64,000 bases of DNA from Streptomyces sp. CB02980. GTDB taxonomy: Bacteria > Actinomycetota > Actinomycetes > Streptomycetales > Streptomycetaceae. The notes under the pieces are model-generated. The model was not told where the DNA came from. It saw nothing but the letters and a program-made list of their open reading frames with translations, and made no database searches. The DNA is taken from the NCBI RefSeq assembly GCF_014451325.2, contig NZ_JACSCH020000013.1, positions 186,001-250,000 of the forward strand, in the 5' to 3' direction. The first letter of the stretch is position 1. Each line of letters opens with the position of its first letter. Of the stretch, positions 32,729 through 43,577 are shown one piece after another. Both the position numbers and the translations under genes were made by a program.

Positions 32729-33277
32729 GTGACGACCCCTTTCGAGCTTCCGGCGAACACCCCTCGGCTGACCGACGCCGAGCGGGACCGCGCGCTGGTG
32801 CTGCTCCGTGAGGGCGCCGCTCAGGGCCGCCTCTCGCACGACACGTTCGTCTACCGGATGGAGCGCGCGCTCCAGGCCCGGCGCCCCGACGAACTCGCCC
32901 TGCTCACCGCCGACCTGAGGACCGAGGGCACCTGGACCCGCCGGGTGGTGGGCGCGGTCGAGCGGATGTCCGCGTTCACGGCCAAGCTGGGACGCGCCTG
33001 GTCCGCGGAGCGCCTGCCGAAGCTGCTGCTGCCCTTGCCCGGCCCGCACCCCCTGCGCATCGGCCGCGACCCGGTCAACGGCCTCCGCCTCAGCCACGAG
33101 ACGGCCTCCCGGCTGCACGCCGAACTGTCGATGCAGAGCGGGATGTGGATCCTCCGCGACCTCGGCTCGACGAACGGCACGACGGTCAACGGCCGCCGGG
33201 TCACGGGAGCGGTGGTCGTGAGGTCGGGCGACGTGGTCGGCTTCGGCCAGATGTCGTTCCGCCTGTCGCACGGCTGA
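32729..33277 (+). CDS. DUF1707-FHA domain protein
   Basis: A 182-residue soluble protein with two domains. Residues 10-62 match DUF1707/SHOCT-like N-termini (RLTDAERDRALVLLREGAAQGRLSHDTFVYRMERALQ, quoted in part as RLTDAERDRALVLLREGA). Residues 105-180 form an FHA domain: PLRIGRDPVNGLRLSH, RLHAELS and LRDLGSTNGTTVNGRRV carry the phosphothreonine-binding Arg, Ser, and the TNG loop. FHA domains bind pThr on kinase substrates, so it is likely a reader of Ser/Thr kinase signalling. DUF1707 is thought to anchor or regulate. The GTG at 32729 is chosen. It diverges from the GNAT gene. Confidence 0.88.
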   Translation: MTTPFELPANTPRLTDAERDRALVLLREGAAQGRLSHDTFVYRMERALQARRPDELALLTADLRTEGTWTRRVVGAVERMSAFTAKLGRAWSAERLPKLLLPLPGPHPLRIGRDPVNGLRLSHETASRLHAELSMQSGMWILRDLGSTNGTTVNGRRVTGAVVVRSGDVVGFGQMSFRLSHG

Positions 33278-33413
33278 GCCGCTGGTACACACCCCGTCCC
33301 GTCACCCGTTCGGCGGTATGCGGCGGGCGGCGCGGCGCGGGCGGTGATGGGCTGTGGGGACGCGCGCCACGATCTCCGGCCGCGGCACCCACCGCCGATC
33401 GACAGGGGGCGCG

Positions 33414-34550
33414 ATGAGCCACGAGCAGAACCGCGAGCCGGGCCGAGGCATGGGGAACGACCGGCCGGAGGTGCCGCCCGGGGACCCCTGGACCCGGCTG
33501 CCGTCCATGGCGCCGGCGACGCCGCCGCCGGCCGGTGGTCGGCCGGGTGAGGGCGTGGGTGCCGTGGTGCCGGGCGGTCTCGCGCCGCTGGCGGCGCGGG
33601 TGCGGACCGCGCCCGGCGACGGGGGAGCGCCCGGGGCCCGGGTCGTCGCGCCGAGTCCCCTCGACCCCGGTGCCTCGCGTGACCCGCACGGGATCCACCG
33701 GACCCTGCGCGAGGAGTTTCCGCGCACCTACGACCCGCTGCTGCGGGCCTGGGTGCTCAGTCGGTACGCGGACGTGGCCACCGCCCTCACCGACAGCCGT
33801 TTCACCCACGGGCACCGGCCCGGCGACCCGCCGTGCGCGCGGGCCCACGTCGACGTCGACGTGGCGGCCCTCCGTTCGGTCACCGAGCGGACGGCGTACG
33901 TCCTGGCCCGCCGGATCGCCGAGCGGCCCCAGGCCGACCTGGTCGCCGACTTCTGCCACTGGCTCCCCGCCGGAACCGTCGCCGCCGCCGTGGGCGTGCC
34001 CTACCGCGACATGATGCGGCTCGTACGCGGCCGGGCCGCCGGGGCCCTCGCCGGGGAGTGCGGCGGGCAGATCGCCGTACGGGAGAAGGCCCTCGCCTCC
34101 TTCCTCGGCAACGTCCTCTCGGACCCGGACCAGGTCGCCGCCCTGCGCGACGCCCCCGCCGACCTCGTGGGCCGGGCCTGGGCGGAGTCGCTGCGCCGTG
34201 ACCCGCCCGTGCAGATCGCCGTGCGACGTACCGCCGCCGAGGTCCCCGTCAGCGGCGGCGTCCTCCCCGCGGGCGCGTCCGTCGCCCTGCTCGTCGGCTC
34301 GGCCGGCCGCGACCCGGAGCGCTTCCGCGAGCCCGACCGCTTCGACCCGCTCCGTGACGACCCGGGCCAGCTCACCTACGGCAGCGGCTTCTGCCCGGCC
34401 GTGATCCTGGCCGGTCTGGAGGCCGAGTACGCCCTGCGGGCCCTGTTCACGGCCATGCCCCGGCTCCGCCTCGCCGACGGATTCCGGCCGGTGTGGACCG
34501 GCCTCATCACACGGGCGCCGCGGAGCCTGATCGTCCGTCCCGGTGGCTGA
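33414..34550 (+). CDS. Degenerate cytochrome P450-like protein
   Basis: A 378-residue protein with a P450 scaffold: WVLSRYADVATALTDSRFTHG (quoted in part, VLSRYADVATALTDSRF), then EADFCHWLPAGTV, the K-helix AESLRRDPPV (ExxR present), RDPERFREPDRFDPLRDD, and the heme loop YGSGFCPAVILAGLE with Cys327. Two features are missing. First, no AGxxT oxygen-binding I-helix is visible: the text jumps from GQIAVREKALASFLGNVL to SDPDQVAALRDAP. Second, the heme loop lacks the two residues and His of the usual FGxGxHxCxG and has Ala for the final Gly. It may bind heme without normal monooxygenase activity, or have lost function. Pro-rich leader of about 80 residues. The ATG at 33414 is chosen. Confidence 0.75.
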   Translation: MSHEQNREPGRGMGNDRPEVPPGDPWTRLPSMAPATPPPAGGRPGEGVGAVVPGGLAPLAARVRTAPGDGGAPGARVVAPSPLDPGASRDPHGIHRTLREEFPRTYDPLLRAWVLSRYADVATALTDSRFTHGHRPGDPPCARAHVDVDVAALRSVTERTAYVLARRIAERPQADLVADFCHWLPAGTVAAAVGVPYRDMMRLVRGRAAGALAGECGGQIAVREKALASFLGNVLSDPDQVAALRDAPADLVGRAWAESLRRDPPVQIAVRRTAAEVPVSGGVLPAGASVALLVGSAGRDPERFREPDRFDPLRDDPGQLTYGSGFCPAVILAGLEAEYALRALFTAMPRLRLADGFRPVWTGLITRAPRSLIVRPGG

Positions 34551-34647
34551 TCCCGGGGTGGGGAGGTGCTCGTCCGCCCGCTGCTAGGGTGACGTGTGCT
34601 CGTCAAAGAGCGCCTGTTTCTGTACCACTTTCAACGGGGATTCAAAC

Positions 34648-35139
34648 GTGAAGAAGCGTCATGTCCGCGCGATCGCCGTCTTCGGCATCGCGGTCGTCGC
34701 CCTGACCGGTGCCCGCGGCTCGCACGGCGGCGGCTGCGGCAGCAGCAGCTCCGGCAGTTCGAGCAGCAGCAACCACAACAGTGACAGCGACAGCACCTCC
34801 GGTGGCACCTCCGGCGGCTCCCTCCCCGGCGGCTCCAGCAGCGCCGACAAGGCGATCCGCGACGTGACCATCAAGGAGTGCAAGTACGACGCGGCGACCA
34901 AGAACCTCGTCGCCCGCATCACCGTGAAGAACGACGGCGCGCTCGACTACGACTACAACGTCACCATGACGTTCAAGGGCGACATCGGCGGCACCGCCTC
35001 CCCGGTGACCTCGACCATGACCGCCATCGCGGTCGCGGCGGGCGCCTCCGAGAGCGTCGACCTGACCGCCGACTACCCCGGCACGGGCGACGGCTCCGAG
35101 TACATCAAGTGCGAGGTCTCGCGCGCCTCCCGCTCCTGA
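34648..35139 (+). CDS. Secreted Ser/Gly-rich protein with FxLyD-like domain
   Basis: A 163-residue exported protein. A signal peptide (KKRHVRAIAVFGIAVVALTG) is followed by a Ser/Gly linker (about 25-65). GGGC at about residue 29 lacks a good lipobox, so lipidation is doubtful. The C-terminal domain (about 70-160) has IRDVTIKECKYDAATKNLVA, VKNDGALDYDYNVTMTF and YPGTGDGSEYIKC, a beta pattern like FxLyD-type domains. The two Cys could form a disulfide. The GTG at 34648 with GGGGA upstream is preferred. A strong terminator follows at 35156. Role unknown. Confidence 0.7.
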   Translation: MKKRHVRAIAVFGIAVVALTGARGSHGGGCGSSSSGSSSSSNHNSDSDSTSGGTSGGSLPGGSSSADKAIRDVTIKECKYDAATKNLVARITVKNDGALDYDYNVTMTFKGDIGGTASPVTSTMTAIAVAAGASESVDLTADYPGTGDGSEYIKCEVSRASRS

Positions 35140-35155
35140 CGATCGTCGGCGCGGT

Positions 35156-35188
35156 GCGGGACGCCCTCCAGAGGGCGTCCCGCCTTTT
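35156..35188 (+). terminator. Strong intrinsic terminator after the secreted protein
   Basis: Stem GCGGGACGCCCTC (35156-35168) pairs with GAGGGCGTCCCGC (35171-35183), followed by CTTTT. The two-base gap means the tip opens in practice. It begins 17 bases after the stop. Confidence 0.85.
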
Positions 35189-35230
35189 CGTGTCCCTTGC
35201 GGAGTCGTGGCGGGGGGAGTCGGGGTCGCC

Positions 35231-37609
35231 TCACTCCGTCCGCGCCAGCAGTGCCACCGGCCGCTCCGCGAACAGCTCCGCCAGTTTCAGCTCCGTCGCC
35301 GGGCCGCCGATGAACTCCCGCACACCGTCCAGGACATCGGCCCAGCGGCCCTCCGGGAGGACCAGCTCCGTGTCCTGCCAGCCGCCCGCCTCCCAGAGGC
35401 GCAGCGGTAGCCGGGTGACGGCGGTGATCACCTCGTCGGAGCGGGTGAAGGCGAGGCAGTGGGCGGCCGTCGGGCCCTCGGCCGTCAGCGGGGCGTACCC
35501 GCCCCGGGCGCCGAAGGCCGCGGGGCGCTCGCGCCGCAGCCGCAGTGCCGCCCGCACCAGGGCCGTGTGATCGTCGTCCGCGCCGATCGTGAACGGGGCC
35601 CGGTTGTCCGGGTCGACCAGGGCCCGGTACTCCCGCTCGGTGTTCTGGTACAGCTCCGGCACCCCCGGCATCGTCAGCTGCGTGAGGAGCGCGCCCAGGG
35701 CGTGCGCCCGGATGTGCGGCTCCAGGGCGAAGGCCGCCTCCGAGGCCGCCCGGAGCGGGATGCGGCCGGGCCCGGCCGCCGCGAACTCCTGCACCGCCCG
35801 CTCGTACTCCGTGTCGGGCTCCGTCCAGCTGGTCCGAAGCCCCGCCTCCCGTACGGACTTGAGGATCGCCGGGCCGAGCCGGTCCGGGTCGGGGGCGCCG
35901 AAGCCGAAGGCGGTCTGCCAGGCCGTCCAGGCCACGTGCGGGTCCGGCGCCGGCACCCCCGCGACCTCGCCGAGGAGATCCGCCCACACCTGCGGGCACT
36001 GCGAGAGGACCGCGATCGCGGCCCGGACGTCGGCACTGCGCTTGGTGTCGTGCGTGGACAGGACGGTGCCGGTGCCCGGCCAGTCCTGTGAGATCCGCCG
36101 GCAGTACGCGTGGAACTCGTCCACCGGAACCGCCGGGCGTCCCGCGTCACCGCCCACCTCGTTCGCCGAGAGCAGCGGGGTGTACCGGTAGAAGGCCGTG
36201 TCCTCCACGGACTTGGCCCGCAGCGCCGACGAGGTCTGCGCGAACCGGGCGCGGAACGACCGGTGTTCGGGCCCGTCGCCGAGCGCCCCGAGCGCCAGGT
36301 CCCGTACGACGTCGACCGCCGCGGCCTCCTCCGGCACCGCGAAGGCCGCCTTCGCGCCGCGCGCCGCCTCCGCGGTCAGCACCTCCTCGCCGCCGGTCCG
36401 GTAGGGGCGATAGACCGGGACCCGGACGAGGAGTTCGCGGACGGCGGTGCGCAGCGCCCAGGGCGCGTGGTCCCGCAGGGCGGGGTCGGCGGCGCAGATC
36501 CGCTCCGCGATCCGGGTCAGGACGGCCGTCTCGGCGGCCAGGTCGTGGCCGACCACCTCGTACGCGGCGCGCCGCTCGGTCGCCTCCCAGCGGCCGCCCC
36601 TGTCCCCGGCTCGGCAGACGAACTCCCGGTACAGATCGGTCAGTTCATGGGCGCCGACCGGATCGGTGAACACCCCGTCGACGTGCCGCAGGGCGTCGTA
36701 CCCGGTGGTGCCGGCCACCGGCCAGGCGGCGGGCAGGGTCTCCGGACCGGTGAGGATCTTCTCGACCACCGTCCAGCAGTGCCCGCCGGTGGCCGCGGCG
36801 AGCTGCTCCAAGTAGCCCTGGGGGTCGGCGAGTCCGTCCGGGTGGTCGATCCGCAGCCCCTCGACCACCCCGTCCCGGACCAGCTCCACGATCTTCGCGT
36901 GGGTGGCCCCGAACACCTCGGGGTCCTCCACCCGTACCCCGATCAGATCCGAGATCGTGAAGAAGCGCCGGTAGTTGAGCTCCGTGCGGGCGAGCCGCCA
37001 CCAGGCGAGCCGGTACCACTGGGCGTCGAGCAGCTCGTCGAGCGGCAGCCCCTCCGTGCCGGGCCGCAGCGGGAAGTCCTGGCCGTCCAGGCGCAGCGAT
37101 CCGTCCGCGACCCGCAGCCGGTCCCGTACCTCCGGAAGCCGCGCGGGCAGCACCGGGAGCAGCAGCCGGCCGTCCCCGGCGGACCGGTCGATGTCGAACC
37201 AGCGGGCGTACGGCGAGGCGGGACCGTCGCGGAGCACGGCGCGCAGCGCGTGGTTGTGCCGGGCGGAGGCCGCCATGTGGTTGGGCACCAGGTCGACGAC
37301 GAGGCCGACCCCGTGCGCCCGCGCGGTCGCGGCGAGGGCCCGCAGCCCCTCCTCGCCGCCGAGTTCGGCGCGCACGGACCGGTGGTCGGTGACGTCGTAC
37401 CCGTGGGTCGAGCCGGGGACCGCCTCCAGGACGGGGGAGAGATGGAGGTGCGAGACCCCGAGGCCCGCGAGGTGCGGCACGGCCCGCTCGGCCGCCGCGA
37501 ACGGGAACTCCGGCTGGAGCTGGAGCCGGTAGGTGGCGGTGGGAAGGGCGGGCAGGGACGAGGCCGAACCGGACGGGAAGGCGGTCGGGCCGGACGGGAG
37601 GGAGGTCAT
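35231..37609 (-). CDS. treY: Malto-oligosyltrehalose synthase
   Basis: A 792-residue GH13 enzyme of TreY length. It turns the reducing-end maltose of glycogen-type glucans into trehalose, the substrate of TreZ. Features in order: TYRLQLQPEFPFAAAERAVP, then YDVTDHRSVRAELGGEEGL, VVDLVPNHMA, GLRIDHPDGLADP (nucleophile region), CWTVVEKILTG (acid Glu), GTTGYD, LAAETAVLTRIAERI, and VLSTHDTKRSADVRA near 595. The ATG at 37609 lacks a strong ribosome site; GGGG is about 14 bases upstream. A single-copy trehalose route with treZ at 29750 and glgX nearby is implied. The reading frame stays open well upstream, which I judge a shadow. Confidence 0.93.
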   Translation of the reverse strand: MTSLPSGPTAFPSGSASSLPALPTATYRLQLQPEFPFAAAERAVPHLAGLGVSHLHLSPVLEAVPGSTHGYDVTDHRSVRAELGGEEGLRALAATARAHGVGLVVDLVPNHMAASARHNHALRAVLRDGPASPYARWFDIDRSAGDGRLLLPVLPARLPEVRDRLRVADGSLRLDGQDFPLRPGTEGLPLDELLDAQWYRLAWWRLARTELNYRRFFTISDLIGVRVEDPEVFGATHAKIVELVRDGVVEGLRIDHPDGLADPQGYLEQLAAATGGHCWTVVEKILTGPETLPAAWPVAGTTGYDALRHVDGVFTDPVGAHELTDLYREFVCRAGDRGGRWEATERRAAYEVVGHDLAAETAVLTRIAERICAADPALRDHAPWALRTAVRELLVRVPVYRPYRTGGEEVLTAEAARGAKAAFAVPEEAAAVDVVRDLALGALGDGPEHRSFRARFAQTSSALRAKSVEDTAFYRYTPLLSANEVGGDAGRPAVPVDEFHAYCRRISQDWPGTGTVLSTHDTKRSADVRAAIAVLSQCPQVWADLLGEVAGVPAPDPHVAWTAWQTAFGFGAPDPDRLGPAILKSVREAGLRTSWTEPDTEYERAVQEFAAAGPGRIPLRAASEAAFALEPHIRAHALGALLTQLTMPGVPELYQNTEREYRALVDPDNRAPFTIGADDDHTALVRAALRLRRERPAAFGARGGYAPLTAEGPTAAHCLAFTRSDEVITAVTRLPLRLWEAGGWQDTELVLPEGRWADVLDGVREFIGGPATELKLAELFAERPVALLARTE

Positions 37610-38900
37610 GCGAACGTACGTACCCCGCGAGAGGGCTTCTGTGTCATCGCCCCATGCACCCGTTCGTGTGCATCGCGTTACGTTCGCCCGATGCTCCGGA
37701 TGTATCGCGACACCCTCTCCCTGCTCGGTCCCGCCCTGCCGGTCGTCTCCTTCCTCGGCCGGCTGCCCACCGCCATGTGCCAGCTGGGCAGCCTGCTCCT
37801 GGTCGCCGAGACGAGCGGCTCCCTCGCCACGGCCGGCCTGGCGGGCGGGGCGCTCGCGGCGGGGCAGACCGTCGGCGGGCCCGTCATCGGACGGCTCACC
37901 GACCGGCACGGCCAGCGCGGGGTCGTCCTCGCGGCCTCCCTCGCCAATGCCGTGGCCGTCACCGCCCTGGTCCTCGCCGCGCTCGCCCACGCCCCCACGG
38001 CCTGGCTGATGGTCCTCGGCGGGCTCGCCGGGGCGACCGTCCCCCAGGTCGGGCCGCTCGCCAGGACCCGCTCGGTGGCCCTCGCCCGCCGCTCCGGCGC
38101 CGACGACCGGACCGTCGGCACGGTGCTCTCCTTCGAGGGCACCCTCGACGAGGTGTCCTTCGTCCTCGGCCCGGCGTTCGTCGGCCTCGCCGCCGCCCTC
38201 GCCCACCCGGCGGCCGCGCTCCTCCTGGCGGCCCTCCTGCTCGCCGTCTTCGGTACGGCCTTCGCCCTCCACCCGACGGCGCGGGCCACCCTTCCGGAGC
38301 CGTCGGCGTCCACCCGTACGGGCGCCGCCGAACGGACGCGGCTGCCGGGATCCGCGTACGCCCTGCGCGGCACGATGGTCCTCCAGGGCGCCATGTTCGG
38401 TGCCTCGCAGGCCGGGATCACCGCGCTCACCGAGGAGCTCGGCGCGCCCGCCCAGGCCGGTCTCGTCTACGCCGCGATGGGGGTCATGAGCGCCGCCGTC
38501 GGTCTCTCCATGGCGGCCGTGCCCGCCCGGATCGGGCTGACGACCCGCTGGCGCGCGGCGACCGCGGCGCTGGTCGTCCTCTCCGTACCGCTGCTGTTCG
38601 CCGGCTCCCTCGGCGCCCTGTACGCGGTCGTCGTCGTCCTCGGCGCCGCCTACGCCCCGCACCTGATCACCGTCTTCGGGCTCACCGAGCGGACCGTGCC
38701 GGCCGCCCGGCTCGCCGAGTCCATGGCCTTCCTCACCAGCGGGGTCGTGGCCGGTCAGGCCCTCGCCCTGGCCGTCTCGGGCCGGCTCGCCGAAGGCCAC
38801 GGCGCCCCCGCCGCCTTCGCGGTGGCGGTGGGGGCGGCCGTGGCCTGCGCGCTGCTGTCCTGGACGGTACGGGCGGCGGTGCCCGGTCCCGTACCGGAAC

Positions 38901-41021
<2,121 letters not shown>

Positions 41022-41050
41022 GGATACGACTCTTCCTCTTCTGTCCGGGT

Positions 41051-41056
41051 TTTATA
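41051..41056 (-). promoter_or_regulatory. Candidate -10 box of glgX
   Basis: TATAAA on the minus strand, 30 bases before the glgX start, in a locally AT-rich patch. No matching -35 hexamer is evident. Confidence 0.3.
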
Positions 41057-41159
41057 GCTGTTCTTCGGCCGAATCCTGCCCGAAAGAGGCGCAACCTCCT
41101 AGGACTTCGCCCCGTCCTACCGGGTGACCGCACACCTAGAGGGGGAATGAGGGGGAAGT

Positions 41160-42023
41160 GTGTACGAAATAGCGCGCCGCCACCTGGGGAAGGTGGTGGC
41201 GGGAGCGGCCATGGCGGTGACGGGGACCGCCGTCGCGGTCGCGATCAGCCTGCCGGGCGCGGCGGGAGCGGACGACACGCCGGGCGGCCGCGCCGCCGTC
41301 GGTGCGGGGGCGGCCGGAACCGCGGGATCGACCGGAGCCTCCGGTGCGACCGGACAGCAGGGCACGGACGGAACGCAGGGCGGCGACGCGCAGGCACAGG
41401 GCACCGCGCCCCCGCCGGCGACCGTGGCCCCCGCGGCGGCCGAGGGGGAGAAGGGCGTGGGCAGCGACCCGCTCACCGACGACGAGCTCGCCCGGGCCGA
41501 GACGCTGGCGCTGACCCCGCCCGCCGCCGCCCAGCAGAACGTCGAGGGCGGCCGGGGACCCCAGCACCTGGGCACCGGCCTCGCCGACCCGCTGCCGGGG
41601 GACGGCACGCGCCGCGCCGAGGTCCGCTTCTACGACTACGGGCGGGACGAGCTCATCACCCGGACCGTCAACCTCGCCACGGGGAAGGTCGAGAAGTCCG
41701 CCGTACAGCGCGGGGTCCAGCCCTCCGCCCACCCCGAGGAGCTGCGCGAGGCCCTGGAGCTGATCCTCGCGAGCCCGCTCGGCAAGGGCGTCAAGGAGGA
41801 CTACAAGGACGCCACCGGCAAGGAGCTCACCTCCACCGGCCAGTTGTGGTTCAACGGCGACCTCTACCGGACCTACCGCGAGGCGAACGTGCCCGCGCAG
41901 CTGACCCGTTGCGGCGAGCACCGCTGTGTACGGCTCGTCACCAAGGTCCTCAACGGGGCCTGGATCGACACCCGCGACCTGATCGTCGACCTCTCCGCGA
42001 GGACCGTCACCCGCGTCGGCTGA
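41160..42023 (+). CDS. Small subunit-like protein of a split copper amine oxidase
   Basis: A 287-residue secreted protein. Signal segment: VVAGAAMAVTGTAVAVAISL (about 12-31), cleaved near GAAGADD. A low-complexity Gly/Ala/Thr region (about 40-95) follows. The folded part (about 100-287) has VRFYDYGRDELITRTVNLATG (in part VRFYDYGRDELITRT), REALELILASPLG and TRCGEHRCVRL. This is like the N-terminal N2/N3 domains of copper amine oxidases, which precede the catalytic domain in single-chain enzymes. Related Streptomyces proteins are annotated as tyramine oxidase subunit B. The GTG at 41160 has GAGGGGGAA upstream. The catalytic partner follows after 73 bases. Confidence 0.72.
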   Translation: MYEIARRHLGKVVAGAAMAVTGTAVAVAISLPGAAGADDTPGGRAAVGAGAAGTAGSTGASGATGQQGTDGTQGGDAQAQGTAPPPATVAPAAAEGEKGVGSDPLTDDELARAETLALTPPAAAQQNVEGGRGPQHLGTGLADPLPGDGTRRAEVRFYDYGRDELITRTVNLATGKVEKSAVQRGVQPSAHPEELREALELILASPLGKGVKEDYKDATGKELTSTGQLWFNGDLYRTYREANVPAQLTRCGEHRCVRLVTKVLNGAWIDTRDLIVDLSARTVTRVG

Positions 42024-42096
42024 CCACCGCCGCCGGTCCTCTCCCGCCGTCCCTCGCGGACGGCGGGCCGATCTCCGTACGAGGGAGTACGTCCCC

Positions 42097-43467
42097 ATGT
42101 CCACCCCGCACAGCCCGTCCACCCGGCGAAAGCGGCGCACGCGCGGCGCCGTCCTGACCGCGGCCGTCCTGCTCGGCACCGCGACCGCCGCCACCGGCCC
42201 GGCGACCGGGGCCACCGCGGCCCCCGCGCCGGCCCCGACGCGCACCCCCGTGGTGCCGCCGCCGGCCCCGACGCGCACGCCCGTCCCGCCCGAGGCCGAC
42301 TGCTCCAACGCCTACCGCATCACGCAGAAGCTCGACGGCGGCGCCACCTGGCGCATGTGCTGGCGCTACGACACCGACGCCGGGCTCACGCTCGACAAGG
42401 TGACCTACCAGCCGCCCGGCGCGGCCGCCCCGATCAAGGTCCTCGCCAGCGCCCGGCTCGCCCAGATCCACGTGCCCTACGACGACGGGGTGGCCGAGTA
42501 CGACGACCTCACCGGCGCGGGCTTCGGCTGGGGCCTGCAGAACCTCAAGCCGGCCGAGTGCCCCGGCGGCACCCTCACCACGGTCAAGGTGCCCGAGGTC
42601 GGCCAGATCAAGGGTCTGTGCACCACCACGCGGGCGCGTGGCCACGCCTACCGCATGGCCAGCGACACCGGCAGCAAGGTCTACCAGGCGCAGGCCAAGG
42701 ACCTGCTCGTCTACACGGTGAACAAGGTCGGCTGGTACGAGTACATTTCCGAATGGCGGTTCTCCGCCGACGGGACCATCGGCGCCAACGTCGGTGCCAC
42801 CGGAAGCCTCTCGCCCGTCGACTACAACGCCACCGACGGCCGCGGCTGGCCCATCGGCAAGGGCTCCCGCGCCTACGCCACCAGCCACGCCCACAACGTC
42901 TTCTGGAAGCTCGACTTCGGTCTCGACGGCTCCACCAAGGACCGCGTCGAGCAGTTCGACTCCACCGTCACCGCGCCCGCCCCGGGCGGCGGCGGACCGA
43001 CCGTGAAGACCAAGCGCACCGTCGTCACGAAGGAGCTCGCCGGCGACGCCAGGAACATGCGCTGGTGGCGGGTGGTCAGCGGCACCGGCAAGAACGCCGA
43101 CGGCCACGCCCGCTCGTACGAGATCGTCCCCGGCCACACCGACACCCACGCGGGGCGCGGCTTCACCAAGCACGACGTGTACTTCACGCAGGCGCGTCCC
43201 TGCGAGAAGTTCGCGAGCAACAACATCGGCGGCTGCGCGCCCAACGCCGGTGACAGCGTGGACAAATGGGTCAACGGCGAGACCCTGACCAAGCCGTCCG
43301 TCTGGGTCAACATCGGGTTCCACCACATCGCCCGGGACGAGGACCAGCAGCCCATGCCGGTCCACTGGCAGGGCTTCCAGCTCGCCCCCAGGGACGTAAC
43401 CGCTATGAATCCGCTCACTCCGTCCGATCTCGCCTCCCAGAACGGCCAGCCCGATCTGGGGAGTTGA
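42097..43467 (+). CDS. Copper amine oxidase catalytic-domain protein, secreted
   Basis: A 456-residue secreted protein. Signal peptide (AVLLGTATAATGPATGATAA, about 19-38), then the catalytic domain: GFGWGLQNLKP, LVYTVNKVGWYEYISEWRF (in part VGWYEYISEW at about 213-222), ATSHAHNVFWKLDFGLDG (His-X-His copper ligands), and GFHHIARDEDQQPMPVHWQGF near 410. The tyrosine that becomes topaquinone is in WYEY. In most family members it is NYD/E, so Asn is replaced by Trp. Whether the cofactor still forms is uncertain. The N-terminal domains are absent and supplied, I infer, by the 287-residue protein upstream. It probably oxidises amines outside the cell. Confidence 0.78.
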   Translation: MSTPHSPSTRRKRRTRGAVLTAAVLLGTATAATGPATGATAAPAPAPTRTPVVPPPAPTRTPVPPEADCSNAYRITQKLDGGATWRMCWRYDTDAGLTLDKVTYQPPGAAAPIKVLASARLAQIHVPYDDGVAEYDDLTGAGFGWGLQNLKPAECPGGTLTTVKVPEVGQIKGLCTTTRARGHAYRMASDTGSKVYQAQAKDLLVYTVNKVGWYEYISEWRFSADGTIGANVGATGSLSPVDYNATDGRGWPIGKGSRAYATSHAHNVFWKLDFGLDGSTKDRVEQFDSTVTAPAPGGGGPTVKTKRTVVTKELAGDARNMRWWRVVSGTGKNADGHARSYEIVPGHTDTHAGRGFTKHDVYFTQARPCEKFASNNIGGCAPNAGDSVDKWVNGETLTKPSVWVNIGFHHIARDEDQQPMPVHWQGFQLAPRDVTAMNPLTPSDLASQNGQPDLGS

Positions 43468-43577
43468 GGAAGGAGCCTGACGATCCTGCTGCACCGCCTC
43501 CCGCTCGCGGAGTACCCTTCCTTGATCGTTGTCGGACCGGTCGACACGGGCGTCCAGGAGCAGAAGGCGGTGCGCGG

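Noticed and set aside
37610..38800. Upstream extension of the treY frame
   Set aside because: The frame stays open past the TreY start but its translation is low-complexity Gly/Glu/Asp and lies opposite the MFS gene. Real TreY starts at 37609.
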